A stretch of DNA of 31,803 nucleotides from Euryarchaeota archaeon UBA102 (GCA_002509225.1 DAHL01000011.1:1-31803), one strand, 5' to 3'. Shown: positions 1-9,047, counted from the stretch's first letter. Translations and numbers: made by a program. The notes: generated from the sequence alone by a model not told the origin.

Positions 1-1321
1 CATCTATGAAACCTGTGTGTAAATCTCCTTTAACGAATGGTTTCGAATTAATGACATCCTGAAGAAATGGAATATTGGTAGTGAAGCCTAATGAAACGTA
101 ACGTTTCAAGGCCCAAGACATTTTCTTAGCTGCATCCTTACGATTCAAATCCCAAACCAAAAGTTTTGCAATTAATGGATCGTAATAGCTTGAAATTGTT
201 TGACCTTCAGAAACTCCGATATCATTTCTAATGTTTGGACCTTCTGGTGTAATAAATTTCAACAATTTACCCGGAGAGGGAATAAATCCATTTGACGGGT
301 CTTCTGCATAAATTCGGCATTGGATAGATGAACCTCTAAGTGCGATATCGGATTGCGTAAATGGTAATTTTTCACCTGCAGCAGTTTTCAATTGGAGTTT
401 AACTAAATCAATACCAGTTACCATCTCTGTAACACCATGTTCGACTTGAAGTCGTGTATTCATTTCTAAGAAATAAAATTTGCCAGATTGATAAAGAAAT
501 TCGACAGTTCCTGCGTTTCGATAATTAGCAACTTTAGCTGCATCAACAGCAGCTTTTCCCATTTTTTTGCGCATTTTATCATCGATAGCTGGAGAGGGGG
601 ACTCTTCGATAATTTTCTGATGTCTTCGCTGGATAGAACATTCTCTTTCGAACATATGAACATTATTACCATGATTATCTGAAAAGATTTGAACCTCGAT
701 ATGTTTAGGATTTTCTAGATATTTTTCCAAGATTAAACGATCATCACCAAATGAACTCTGTGCTTCATTGCGAGCAGCTGAGATAGCAGTTTCTAATTCT
801 GAACTATCGTGAACTACACGCATTCCTTTTCCACCCCCACCTGCAACAGCCTTCACTAAAACTGGATAGCCGATATCAGCCGCTATATCTTCAGCCTCAT
901 CACCAATTAGACCGGAAAATCCTGGAATTGTAGGGACGCCTGCTTTTTGCATAGCTGCCTTAGCTGCCGCTTTGTCACCCATTGAACGGATAGTATCGGA
1001 TGTAGGTCCGATGAAGATTAACCCCTCATCTTCAACTGCTTGGGCGAAATCGGCATTTTCAGAAAGGAAACCGTAACCTGGATGAATAGCTGAAGATTTA
1101 CTCTTCTTAGCTGCTGCAATAATTTTTCCAATATTGAGATAGGATTCGGAAGGAGTAGGTGGACCTAGTACTATGTGTTCATCAGCGAGTTTTACGTGGG
1201 GTGAATCTAAATCGGCATCAGAACAAACAGCTACGGTTGGTATCTCTAATTCTTGACAGCCCCGAATAACCCTACAGGCAATTTCGCCTCTATTAGCAAT
1301 AAGAACTTTCTTCAGCGTCAT
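1..1321 (-). CDS. accC: Biotin carboxylase subunit of an acyl-CoA carboxylase, 3' end cut by window edge
   Basis: I translated this directly; it stays open to the left edge, so about 440 residues are visible and the C-terminus is missing. It starts with ATG at 1321-1319, which overlaps the stop of the upstream hydratase as ATGA. Biotin carboxylase (ATP-grasp) carboxylates biotin with ATP and bicarbonate. Visible hallmarks in order are an N-terminal KKVLIANRGEIACRVIR, a PGYGFLSEN segment, the glycine-rich ATP loop KAVAGGGGKGM, the segment FERECSIQRRHQK, EMNTRLQVEHG and CRIYAEDP. In most family members the EMNTRLQVEH motif continues with Pro; here it is Gly. The LiuC-like neighbour suggests 3-methylcrotonyl-CoA carboxylase alpha subunit, but an acetyl/propionyl-CoA carboxylase cannot be excluded. 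Whether a biotin-carrier domain is fused lies outside the window. Confidence 0.93.
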   Translation of the reverse strand, partial: MTLKKVLIANRGEIACRVIRGCQELEIPTVAVCSDADLDSPHVKLADEHIVLGPPTPSESYLNIGKIIAAAKKSKSSAIHPGYGFLSENADFAQAVEDEGLIFIGPTSDTIRSMGDKAAAKAAMQKAGVPTIPGFSGLIGDEAEDIAADIGYPVLVKAVAGGGGKGMRVVHDSSELETAISAARNEAQSSFGDDRLILEKYLENPKHIEVQIFSDNHGNNVHMFERECSIQRRHQKIIEESPSPAIDDKMRKKMGKAAVDAAKVANYRNAGTVEFLYQSGKFYFLEMNTRLQVEHGVTEMVTGIDLVKLQLKTAAGEKLPFTQSDIALRGSSIQCRIYAEDPSNGFIPSPGKLLKFITPEGPNIRNDIGVSEGQTISSYYDPLIAKLLVWDLNRKDAAKKMSWALKRYVSLGFTTNIPFLQDVINSKPFVKGDLHTGFID

Positions 1322-2079
1322 TCGTTCCATGAGGGTTTACGTTTCTCAAGAAATGCAGAGATCCCCTCTTGACCCTCCTCGCCTTTTCGTAACTCTGTTA
1401 TTAATTTAGAGAGTTTTTTATTATAACTGTCGGAATTCCATTCCGGTAACTGTTGTAGAAGTTCTTTGATAGTGGACTGAGCATTTGGTCCGCCAGATTT
1501 TAATTCCGAAACTAGAGCTAAGGCTGAACTGTTTAAATCGTCACAAATTTCTCGAACGAGACAGATTGATTTTGCCTTATCGGGGCCGAATTTAGAACCC
1601 GTAAGAAATAGCTCCCTAGTATTTGGAATGCCTATTCTGGAAATGACATAAGGAGAAATTAAAGCTGGAACTAAACCCATTTTTACCTCAGTAAAACCGA
1701 AGGTTGAATCGGTACTTGCAAGTACGAAATCACAGGCTGCTGCCAGTCCCATGCCGCCACCTAAACAGGCACCATGTACTGTAGCAATTGTAGGTACAGG
1801 GCAATTAGAAACACTAAAGAACATCTCTGAAAGAGATAATGATTGAGATTCTGTAGGCTCGTCGCCCATCCAAGACAGGTCGGCACCTGTACAGAAATGT
1901 TTTCCAGAACCGGCTAAAATAACCGCCCGTGAATCTGAAAAATTATTATGATTTTGAAAGAAATCTGTTAAAGCAGAAATCATATTATCTTCTATTGAAT
2001 TACCTTTTTCTGGACGGTTAAGAGTGAGATAAAGGACCTCTCCTTTAGCCTCTGTAATCACTACACCCTCTTGAGACAT
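1318..2079 (-). CDS. liuC: Enoyl-CoA hydratase/isomerase family, probable methylglutaconyl-CoA hydratase
   Basis: A crotonase-fold protein of about 253 residues. The sequence shows the CoA/oxyanion motif FCTGADLSWM near residue 65, ACLGGGMGLAAACD near 105 and the catalytic-type Glu in FTEVKMGLVPALISPYV near 131. GADLxWM and GLxPAxISPYV are typical of methylglutaconyl-CoA hydratases (AUH/LiuC). As in bacterial LiuC, the first crotonase glutamate (GGGxE) is Gly here. The enzyme would hydrate 3-methylglutaconyl-CoA, the step after methylcrotonyl-CoA carboxylation in leucine breakdown, which fits the biotin carboxylase overlapping it by 4 nt. I chose ATG at 2079-2077 over the TTG one codon upstream because a TTTAAA box is centred 25 bp away. 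Substrate assignment is inference. Confidence 0.85.
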   Translation of the reverse strand: MSQEGVVITEAKGEVLYLTLNRPEKGNSIEDNMISALTDFFQNHNNFSDSRAVILAGSGKHFCTGADLSWMGDEPTESQSLSLSEMFFSVSNCPVPTIATVHGACLGGGMGLAAACDFVLASTDSTFGFTEVKMGLVPALISPYVISRIGIPNTRELFLTGSKFGPDKAKSICLVREICDDLNSSALALVSELKSGGPNAQSTIKELLQQLPEWNSDSYNKKLSKLITELRKGEEGQEGISAFLEKRKPSWNE

Positions 2080-2080
2080 C

Positions 2081-2115
2081 AATTAGGCAATTATAATGTG
2101 GTTTAAAGCCTAATT
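2081..2115. promoter_or_regulatory. Perfect 8-bp inverted repeat flanking the liuC TATA box, possible operator
   Basis: AATTAGGC at 2081-2088 and GCCTAATT at 2108-2115 are exact reverse complements separated by 19 nt. The proposed TATA box lies between them, next to the right arm. The long loop and absence of a T-tract argue against a terminator. An operator role is inferred. Confidence 0.35.
2102..2107 (-). promoter_or_regulatory. TATA-like box of the liuC-accC operon
   Basis: TTTAAA is centred about 25 bp upstream of the ATG at 2079, the expected spacing for a leaderless archaeal transcript. Confidence 0.5.
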
Positions 2116-2129
2116 TTATCTATTAAAAA

Positions 2130-2909
2130 CTATGAAGGGTCTCTATGGGCCTCTATATCATCCCCACCAGCAAAGGATGCTTGAACTAAACTGTAAAGAT
2201 CTTCCATGCCTTGTCCCTCTTTAGAAGATGATGGGATAAGGCGTGATTCGAGTGTTAATGTTCTGAGTACTTTTAACATTTCAGAAGATAGAATTCCTTC
2301 CATACCTGCACCCATATCCAAAGACATTTCTAAAATATCTAAATTAGATGCCCATTCAACTACGGAATCTACTTTTTCCTGTTTTATTAGATCGCACTTA
2401 GAAAGAACTGGAAAAAGAGGAACTGGGAAACGTAAATGAGCGGCTGAAGCTAGAAGTAACTGTGTTACGAATCCTGATGGAGTGCTAGACAGTAATGGAT
2501 CGAAAAGCATTACCAAACCTGTTGAAGGTGAAAGACCTCTGATGAATATATTCGAAGCCTCACGATAAAGAAAAAGTTCTGTTTGACCTGGTGCATCGAC
2601 TAGAATGTAATCGCAATCAATATCTTTTATTTGATTCGCCAACCAATCAATCTCTAAAGCCAATAAATCTGAACAGACCACCTGAGCACCATTAGGCCCT
2701 AAACTATATTCATCCATAACCTCTGCTAAAGTGAATCTTTCTCTGACATCTATACCCACCTCATAAGGTACAGACTCCGCGCCGGGATCCAAATTGACTG
2801 TGACGGCTTCATATCCATTAGCAGTCATCCAATCTTGAAACGACGCAACTAATGTTGATTTACCTGCGCCTGCTGGCCCTACGAAGTAGAGAAGTGCAGT
2901 GTGTGACAT
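2130..2909 (-). CDS. GPN-loop GTPase
   Basis: A 259-residue P-loop GTPase of the archaeal/eukaryotic GPN family, homodimeric GTPases linked in eukaryotes to RNA polymerase II assembly. The P-loop GPAGAGKST is at residues 11-19, the diagnostic Gly-Pro-Asn insertion at 71-73 (SLGPNGA), the G3 motif DAPGQTE near 105, and a G4-like SKCD in the last third. Length matches archaeal single-domain members. The start is ATG, only 4 nt after the stop of the large CARDB gene upstream, so the two may share a transcript, although a functional link is not obvious. The cellular role in archaea is not well defined. Confidence 0.92.
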   Translation of the reverse strand: MSHTALLYFVGPAGAGKSTLVASFQDWMTANGYEAVTVNLDPGAESVPYEVGIDVRERFTLAEVMDEYSLGPNGAQVVCSDLLALEIDWLANQIKDIDCDYILVDAPGQTELFLYREASNIFIRGLSPSTGLVMLFDPLLSSTPSGFVTQLLLASAAHLRFPVPLFPVLSKCDLIKQEKVDSVVEWASNLDILEMSLDMGAGMEGILSSEMLKVLRTLTLESRLIPSSSKEGQGMEDLYSLVQASFAGGDDIEAHRDPS

Positions 2910-2913
2910 CTAT

Positions 2914-5900
2914 TCAATCTCTTCTTCTAACTAGTGAAACTAGTAGTAGTAAAAGTACAACTGAAATTAGAGGTGGTGAAGGGATAAGACCTCCTGCTTC
3001 CTCAGAACCATCAGAAGTAGTAGTGCTAGTTTTTACCAAACCTGAGACTAAACGATTGTTATATTCATTATATTCATTAATCAAATCTGTAGGATCAACA
3101 TCTGCGACAATTACATACGAGCCTGAAGGGGCAGTCCATTCAAATTCCAAAATCTTAGATTCACCGACATTCATACCTCCAATTACCATTACAAGACCTA
3201 GATGTTCAACAAAAGTTTCCTCTTCAGACATAGCCCCTAAAGCGAAATCACTAACATAAATAGATACATTTACGAAAACGTTATCCAAATTTGAAAGTTC
3301 GCCTGCAGGATAATCTATCTCAACATAAACAATATTGATACCTACTTCACCAGGTTCGGCGTAAACATCGACGATCCTGAGATCGGTAGTGAATGTATTA
3401 ACAAATATGGAACCGCCTGCGCAATCGCCTCCATCATCTCTGTAAAGTGTTGGATTGTTTGCAAAACAGACTATATCATTTGATAAATTGGAATTTAGAC
3501 CTGAAAGCCAAGAAGTATCTAATTCGATATATATGTCATACTCACCTGCAGAAATTCCAACCGGCTCCCATAGTATAGTAATATCAACAGATACAGATTC
3601 ATTTCCATCTCCTGTTAAACTAACATATGGAATACCTGTACTATCTACACCAGTTGTACAATCGCAAAGAAGTGTTGTCTGGTAATTACCACCATCAACT
3701 ATCAATTTATAACCTGTAAGTGCAGAATTAGCATAAGCCCCGAAGTACACATTGTGTTGAGCCCCTTCAGCTAGAAAATCCATACCTACTCTGAAATTGA
3801 GATGATGGTCATTGCCGAGAAGTGCTTCTTCTTCTGCAATTGATAAATTGCTAATCCACGTATCTATAACGGTGACGGCGTAAACCTCAAATCTCTGACA
3901 GTTATCCTCTTGTCCTTGAGTTTGCCAATTACAAATACCTTCGAAAATTTCAGTGATTTCATTATCGGCATCCACAGAAACATGGAATTCGTATCTCTTT
4001 TCATCTTCGAAAACATAAGGGAATTGAACTGTAATTGAGTCTCCCATCGCTATAGGACCACTAAGAGAAATTTCATCTATTTCTGCCTGATATTTGTCTT
4101 GTATCTTCAAAACGAATGATTCGTTGGCGAAGAGATCCCTATAGCCTTCATTTTTGATAGTGAAATTGATGATACTATCTACACCGACCATGGCGAAACC
4201 GTTACTTGTAGTTGGAGAAACATCCATAACGGGGATAAAGTTAGAAATCTCTGGATAGATTACTAAATCGGGTATAATCGGCATGACTTCTATCCATTGA
4301 TATACTAGTTGATTATTTTCATTAGGAGGTTCATCTTCATCATCCCATTCGACTACATGAGTGTATGTATCATTAGTAGGTGGGTTGACTGTTGCAGTGA
4401 TATTGTACACGCCTTCTACAGTTGGAGTCCATTCATATCCGAAAAGAAGCGGTGCATCATCAATGCCAATATTTTTGAGTAATGGACCTCCTCCTGGGCC
4501 TGGAATTACTATATGACCGCTAGTAGCATCAGTGGGGCCTTCAATATCTAAAGTAACACAGACGTTTTCAGCATCCAAAGTACCCAAATCCGTTTGATCT
4601 ACCCAAACTTCTAAGTTTGTTGTATAATTTTGAACTACAACTTCTGTAGAGATATCGAATGAAGAAATTTGTAAATCGGCCTTTCTTTCAACCAATTCAA
4701 CGAAATGTTCATTGGTTTTCATAAATGAAAATTCGTTGTTAGATTCATCCTCCTCATCTAATATATCTGAAGAATCTAAAATTAATTGTAAATCCCAGTA
4801 ACCTGGAGTATTGGGTGCATCCCATGCAATTACGAAATAATCGTCAACTGGTTGATCTCTTTGAGGGCCTGCCACCTCGAGTTCGCCTGTAAATGGCTGA
4901 AATTCGCCTTCTACACCCCATTCATTACAATTTTCTTCTGTTGGATCATCTTCAGATACTTCACCACAGAAACGAGTTGAAAGTTGTACACTAGCGTCTT
5001 CGAGATTATGGGTTGTATAGCTACCATCATTTCTAATCTTAAAGAGTATGTAAGTGGTAGTTCCGGAAATACAAGGATTACCTGAGGGGCCACATTCCAT
5101 ATCCCCTGGATATGCATTACCATTATCCCCTTCAGGGCCGGTAGCTGCAGTAAATGGTTTAGGATTACTATGAATAGGTCCTGTCAAATCTGATAATTCA
5201 CAGAAATTAGAATTTCTATTGTATAAGCATATCTCAACAGAATGTTCATTATTGGTTTCGTCAGATTCAGAAACGTCGTCATTAGCATCTAAAAGAAATG
5301 TGAATGTGTAAAATCCATCATCCATACCAGACATAGGGACAGACCATGTTACTTGTGTAAGGGCTGGTTTATCAGAATCAGTTGGAGCTATGTAGTAATA
5401 AGCAACGCCGTCACGGTCGACAGAAGAGGAGGGGAATTCTGGAGAGATGTCTCCATCGAAATTACTTTCATTTAATTGGTCACCTTCTTCTGGAGCTGTG
5501 TCGTCATCATGGAAAAAGAGACTGACCTTCATAGGATTTGTATAACTAGAAGCACTACTGGCATCTCCTTTATTTCCATATTCAATATCCAAACGTAAGG
5601 TGTCGCCAGCCTCGATCTTTGAACTGGAATCATATTCTCCGTTACTATCATTAAGAACTGAAGTACTCATGCCATGTACGTACAAGTCGGAATCACCATC
5701 AGCAGGTTCAACTGAAAAACTAGAAGAGAGGTGATTGTTGTTATTTTCTCTAACTTCTTCGACTGCATTGTCTGGATCTAAAAAGGCTCGAACTGAAATT
5801 GGCCCCTCACCAGATAAAGCCATTGTAAAATATACGTTAGTGAAATCGCTGTTATCACTGTCATGATTGTCGTCGATTCCATCGCCGTCTAAATCTCTAG

Positions 5901-6201
5901 TTGCTTCATTCCAATTAGCAGCTTCATTACATTGAGCTGAACATGTTTCGATGGCAATCTGGAATGAGCCCGGCTCACCGCTATTTATCTTATATCTTAA
6001 CCAATATTGCCTATCTTCATCAACTTTCGGAGGAGGATTATGTCCCTCTTCTTCATTGAGCTTGATGTGAATGAGCTTAAGATCGATTGTCGCATCAGAC
6101 TGTGCAGATGGTGCGATTGCCAAAGTAGATGAAACTAGAATGGCCATCACAATATACGCGAAACGTTTTTGTAAAACAACTGAATCCATACTTATCAACA
6201 T
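2914..6201 (-). CDS. Large secreted/surface protein with about seven CARDB-like repeats and C-terminal anchor
   Basis: About 1,095 residues starting at ATG 6201-6199. A longer reading from 6276 would run through the TATA-like box at 6222-6229, so I reject it; ATG 6189 is also possible. The N-terminus KRFAYIVMAILVSSTLAIAPSAQS is a signal peptide. The body is a chain of roughly 150-residue beta-rich CARDB-like units, recognised by recurring ends such as LDPDNAVEEVRENNNN, LDANDDVSESDETNNE, LDSSDILDEEDESNNE and VDPTDLINEYNEYNN. Spaced cysteine pairs suggest disulfides outside the cell. The C-terminus is Pro-rich (IPSPP), then a hydrophobic helix, then RRRD, resembling an archaeosortase-type or membrane-anchor signal. 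The likely role is adhesion or a cell-surface scaffold; the ligand is unknown. Confidence 0.85.
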   Translation of the reverse strand: MLISMDSVVLQKRFAYIVMAILVSSTLAIAPSAQSDATIDLKLIHIKLNEEEGHNPPPKVDEDRQYWLRYKINSGEPGSFQIAIETCSAQCNEAANWNEATRDLDGDGIDDNHDSDNSDFTNVYFTMALSGEGPISVRAFLDPDNAVEEVRENNNNHLSSSFSVEPADGDSDLYVHGMSTSVLNDSNGEYDSSSKIEAGDTLRLDIEYGNKGDASSASSYTNPMKVSLFFHDDDTAPEEGDQLNESNFDGDISPEFPSSSVDRDGVAYYYIAPTDSDKPALTQVTWSVPMSGMDDGFYTFTFLLDANDDVSESDETNNEHSVEICLYNRNSNFCELSDLTGPIHSNPKPFTAATGPEGDNGNAYPGDMECGPSGNPCISGTTTYILFKIRNDGSYTTHNLEDASVQLSTRFCGEVSEDDPTEENCNEWGVEGEFQPFTGELEVAGPQRDQPVDDYFVIAWDAPNTPGYWDLQLILDSSDILDEEDESNNEFSFMKTNEHFVELVERKADLQISSFDISTEVVVQNYTTNLEVWVDQTDLGTLDAENVCVTLDIEGPTDATSGHIVIPGPGGGPLLKNIGIDDAPLLFGYEWTPTVEGVYNITATVNPPTNDTYTHVVEWDDEDEPPNENNQLVYQWIEVMPIIPDLVIYPEISNFIPVMDVSPTTSNGFAMVGVDSIINFTIKNEGYRDLFANESFVLKIQDKYQAEIDEISLSGPIAMGDSITVQFPYVFEDEKRYEFHVSVDADNEITEIFEGICNWQTQGQEDNCQRFEVYAVTVIDTWISNLSIAEEEALLGNDHHLNFRVGMDFLAEGAQHNVYFGAYANSALTGYKLIVDGGNYQTTLLCDCTTGVDSTGIPYVSLTGDGNESVSVDITILWEPVGISAGEYDIYIELDTSWLSGLNSNLSNDIVCFANNPTLYRDDGGDCAGGSIFVNTFTTDLRIVDVYAEPGEVGINIVYVEIDYPAGELSNLDNVFVNVSIYVSDFALGAMSEEETFVEHLGLVMVIGGMNVGESKILEFEWTAPSGSYVIVADVDPTDLINEYNEYNNRLVSGLVKTSTTTSDGSEEAGGLIPSPPLISVVLLLLLVSLVRRRD

Positions 6202-6221
6202 GTTACGAGGGGGGGTGTTAT

Positions 6222-6229
6222 TATATAAA
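6222..6229 (-). promoter_or_regulatory. TATA-like box of the large CARDB gene
   Basis: TTTATATA on the minus strand is centred about 25 bp from the ATG at 6201. This supports a leaderless transcript and decides the start codon. Confidence 0.65.
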
Positions 6230-6298
6230 TTCTCTTCAAAACAGCTTTTCGGTTTATCTATAGGAATCTGACGCAAATATTGAGCCTACGGGCTAAAG

Positions 6299-6306
6299 CA
6301 TAAAAC
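6299..6306 (+). promoter_or_regulatory. TATA-like box of the AIM24 operon
   Basis: CATAAAAC is centred about 25 bp upstream of the ATG at 6328, consistent with a leaderless start. Confidence 0.5.
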
Positions 6307-6327
6307 TACATCTCTAACTATAAGAGA

Positions 6328-6987
6328 ATGCAATACGATATACAGGGGAATCCTGATTTTGGAGAAGTTACTGTAAGATTAGAACCTGGGGAAAACATCT
6401 ATTCTGAATCAGGTGCGATGACGAGGATGTCGGCAAATACTGAAGTTGAACGAAAAGTTATTGGAGGGATGCTTAAGGGATTATTCAGAAAAGCTACTAC
6501 TGGTGAATCGTTGTACGTTGGTAATTTTAGTAATCAACAGGGTGGTGAAGTATCGTTTGCACCGACTATGCCCGGTACGGTGATGCATAGAAAAATGACT
6601 GGTGATGAATTTTACCTAACGGCCGGTTCATTTTTGGCGTGTACACCCGATGTAAATTTAAGTACACAATTTGGAGGAATGAAAGCGATGTTTTCTAAAG
6701 AAGGTGTATTCTTGATAAAAGCGAGTGGAAATGGTGATTTATTCTTCAACTCGTATGGCGGAATTATAGAGAGAGAACTTAACGGACCATTCACAGTTGA
6801 CAATGCTCACGTTGTTGCATGGGAACCGACTCTCGATTACAAAATAACAGGAATGGGAAATCTAAAATCAACTTTTTTGTCAGGAGAGGGAGTTGTAATG
6901 AAATTTAATGGACATGGAAAAATATACCTACAGACAAGAACTGTACCTGCATTAGTTGACAGACTTTCACCATTATTGAGGCCATAA
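6328..6987 (+). CDS. AIM24 / TIGR00266 family protein, copy 1 of 3
   Basis: A 219-residue beta-rich protein of the AIM24 (DUF124, TIGR00266) family, whose fold resembles the TRAP RNA-binding protein. Family motifs are visible in order: ESGAMTRM near residue 30, a basic GLFRKATTGES segment, APTMPG, MFSKEGVF followed by SGNGDLFFNSYG, VDNAHVVAWEPTLDY and a terminal SGEGVVMKFNGHGKIYLQTR. There is no signal peptide or membrane helix. It is the first of three adjacent paralogs, separated from the second by one nucleotide, so it probably leads an operon. The biochemical function is not established; mitochondrial AIM24 affects inner-membrane organisation, which may or may not carry over. Confidence 0.9.
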   Translation: MQYDIQGNPDFGEVTVRLEPGENIYSESGAMTRMSANTEVERKVIGGMLKGLFRKATTGESLYVGNFSNQQGGEVSFAPTMPGTVMHRKMTGDEFYLTAGSFLACTPDVNLSTQFGGMKAMFSKEGVFLIKASGNGDLFFNSYGGIIERELNGPFTVDNAHVVAWEPTLDYKITGMGNLKSTFLSGEGVVMKFNGHGKIYLQTRTVPALVDRLSPLLRP

Positions 6988-6988
6988 A

Positions 6989-7690
6989 ATGGAAGTAGAG
7001 ATAAAAAATAGAGGAGCATATGGTTCGGCTTTGGTCAAGATTAGTGGTGATGAGGAATTCTTCTCTGAAGCTGGTAAAATGTACCGAGCTAGTGACAATG
7101 TCAAATTTGAAACTACGACTAGAAGTGAAGAAGGGGCTGGATTTTTCGGAAAATTGAAGAAGGGAATGAAATCTGTATTGGCTGGTGAGAGTTTCTTCAT
7201 GTCGAGTTATACCTCTGTTGATGGCAGAGAAGCTGAAGTTGGAATAGCACCTACAATGCCTGGAGAAGTACATCGTGTCGATGTCGGTGCAACAAATTGG
7301 ATATGTGCTGGTGGATCATTTTTGGCAGCTGGTGGTGGAGTCAAAGTTGATACTAAATATCAAGGAATAATAAAAGGAATGTTCTCAAAAGAAGGGTTGT
7401 TCTATTTGAAAACTTCAGGAAATGGGCCATTGATAGTTAGTGCTTATGGAAGAATAACAGAGATTGAGGCTAAAGATGGAGTGTCTATTGATAATGGGCA
7501 TATAGTAGCATTTACCGAAGGATTGGAATATACTGTGAGTAAAGCAGCAAAAGGCTGGATGAACTCTATGTTATCTGGAGAAGGGTTAGTTTTGACTTTT
7601 AAAGGAAGTGGAAAAATACTAGTTCAATCACACGATATGGAGAGATTTGGTAGAGCGGTTGGGCCGAAACTACCGCCGAAGGAGGCCTAA
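6989..7690 (+). CDS. AIM24 / TIGR00266 family protein, copy 2 of 3
   Basis: A 233-residue paralog of its two neighbours. It keeps the family landmarks: a basic FFGKLKKGMKSVLAGESFF segment, APTMPGE, MFSKEGLFYLKTSGNG, IDNGHIVAFTEGLEY and SGEGLVLTFKGSGKILVQSH. It appears the most diverged copy: the usual E-x-GAM motif reads EAGKM, and the WEPTL segment is changed to TEGL. The ATG follows the previous stop by one base, and its own stop overlaps the next start as TAATG, so translation of all three is probably coupled. Co-production suggests hetero-oligomers, which is inference. Confidence 0.9.
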   Translation: MEVEIKNRGAYGSALVKISGDEEFFSEAGKMYRASDNVKFETTTRSEEGAGFFGKLKKGMKSVLAGESFFMSSYTSVDGREAEVGIAPTMPGEVHRVDVGATNWICAGGSFLAAGGGVKVDTKYQGIIKGMFSKEGLFYLKTSGNGPLIVSAYGRITEIEAKDGVSIDNGHIVAFTEGLEYTVSKAAKGWMNSMLSGEGLVLTFKGSGKILVQSHDMERFGRAVGPKLPPKEA

Positions 7691-8361
7691 TGAAATACGA
7701 AATATTAACTGGACCGAGCTACGCGCTTGCTGAAGTTGAATTGAGTGAAGGAGAAAAAATAGTAACGGAACCGGGTGCAATGGCTTGGATGGATGATAAC
7801 ATAGAAGTAGAGACTAAAATGAAAGGTGGACTTTGGTCGGGAATTAAAAGAAAGATAGCTGGAGAATCGTTCTTTCAGAATACCTATGTCTGTAATTCGG
7901 GAAGAGGTAAGATTGGTTTAGCCCCTGGAATTGCTGGAGATGTTGTAGCAATAGATATTGATGGAGAGATTTTAACCGAAAGAGGTGCTTACATGGCATC
8001 AGCAGGAAATATAGAAGTCAGTGCAAGTTGGGAAGGGTTTCAAGGGATGTTCTCAGAAGGATTAGTTGCTCTTAAAGCCAGAGGAAATGGAACGTTGTTT
8101 TTCAATGCCTATGGAGATATACAAGAGATAGATGTCAAAGGTGGATATGCAGTCGATAATGGTTATGTTGTTGCTTGGGAACCAACTCTGAATTATTCAG
8201 TTAGTACTGCTGGAAGAGGATTGAAAAATTTCCTATTTGGAGATCAATTGATAACTCGTTTCTCAGGGCACGGAAAACTTTGGGTACAGTCAAGAAGCAC
8301 ACACAATTTAGTTAGTTTTTTGCACCCATTTAGACGAGTAAAACCTAGAAATAATGGATGA
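7690..8361 (+). CDS. AIM24 / TIGR00266 family protein, copy 3 of 3
   Basis: A 223-residue third paralog. It shows EPGAMAWM near residue 27, GGLWSGIKRKIAGESFF, APGIAGD, a slightly shortened MFSEGLVALKARGNG, VDNGYVVAWEPTLNY and FSGHGKLWVQSR. Copy 3 is closer to the common bacterial and archaeal family pattern than copy 2. The C-terminus ends in a short basic stretch (FRRVKPRNNG). The last 8 nt overlap the start of the uracil-DNA glycosylase gene, which ties that gene to the same transcript. Confidence 0.9.
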   Translation: MKYEILTGPSYALAEVELSEGEKIVTEPGAMAWMDDNIEVETKMKGGLWSGIKRKIAGESFFQNTYVCNSGRGKIGLAPGIAGDVVAIDIDGEILTERGAYMASAGNIEVSASWEGFQGMFSEGLVALKARGNGTLFFNAYGDIQEIDVKGGYAVDNGYVVAWEPTLNYSVSTAGRGLKNFLFGDQLITRFSGHGKLWVQSRSTHNLVSFLHPFRRVKPRNNG

Positions 8362-9007
8362 ATTTGATTTAGAAGTAATATCTTGTAAGAGTTGTAAAAG
8401 ATTGGTTGAATATGCTAGTGATGTTAAAGAGAATCGTAGAAAAATCGGTTATGAATTGGACGAATACTGGTGTAAACCGGTACCTTCGTTTGGCCCATTA
8501 GATGCTGAATTATTAATTGTGGGGCTCGCCCCTGGAATGCATGGAGCAGGAAGAACTGGTAGGCCTTTTACTGGAGACTATGCAGGAGAATTGTTATACG
8601 AAACCCTGTATGAATTTGGTATGAGTAATAAATCTGAATCAATGAGTAAAAATGATGGGCTTGAATTGAAAAATGTTAGAATATCTAATGCAGTAAGATG
8701 TGCACCTCCGAATAATAAACCAACAACAGAGGAGGTTAACAATTGTAGTAATTTTCTGATAGAAGAAATATGTATGATGAGTAACCTGAAATATATTTTA
8801 GCACTAGGAGGTTTAGCACATCGAGCAGTTTTAAGGGCGATGTCTTTGAAACAGAGTGGATATCCATTTAGTCATGGTGCTAAACACGAACTTGATGGAA
8901 TAGAATGGGAACTTATTGATTCATACCATCCGAGTAGATATAACTTGAACACAGGACGCTTGAATGCAGAAATGTTCAAAGGTGTGTTTGAAGTTTTGAA
9001 GAGATAG
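8354..9007 (+). CDS. Uracil-DNA glycosylase, family 5 (UDGb)
   Basis: A 217-residue enzyme that removes uracil, and probably other deaminated bases, from DNA to start base-excision repair. Family 5 motifs are clear: GLAPGMHGAGRTGRPFTGD at residues 57-75 and SYHPSRYNLNTGRL at 190-203. The first motif lacks the polar catalytic residue found in other UDG families, as is normal for UDGb. Four cysteines (C11, C14, C116, C131) sit at the places used for the 4Fe-4S cluster. The ATG overlaps the AIM24 copy 3 stop by 8 nt, and no TATA-like box lies at the expected distance, so it is probably read from the AIM24 promoter. Confidence 0.92.
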   Translation: MDEFDLEVISCKSCKRLVEYASDVKENRRKIGYELDEYWCKPVPSFGPLDAELLIVGLAPGMHGAGRTGRPFTGDYAGELLYETLYEFGMSNKSESMSKNDGLELKNVRISNAVRCAPPNNKPTTEEVNNCSNFLIEEICMMSNLKYILALGGLAHRAVLRAMSLKQSGYPFSHGAKHELDGIEWELIDSYHPSRYNLNTGRLNAEMFKGVFEVLKR

Positions 9008-9047
9008 GTAGAGCTTTTGTACCCGTGTTGAATACAGCATAGTAAAT

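Noticed and set aside
6211-6220. Run of seven G just downstream of the CARDB TATA box
   Set aside because: A short homopolymer with no known signal role; it does not break any gene once the start is placed at 6201.
6202-6276. 25-residue N-terminal extension of the large CARDB protein
   Set aside because: It contains the TATA-like box and lacks signal-peptide character; ATG 6201 has ideal spacing and a proper signal peptide follows.
6283-6294. AGCC-TACG-GGCT inverted repeat between the divergent CARDB and AIM24 genes
   Set aside because: Only 4-bp arms with a 4-nt loop; too short to support an operator or terminator alone, and its resemblance to the DtxR box is weak.
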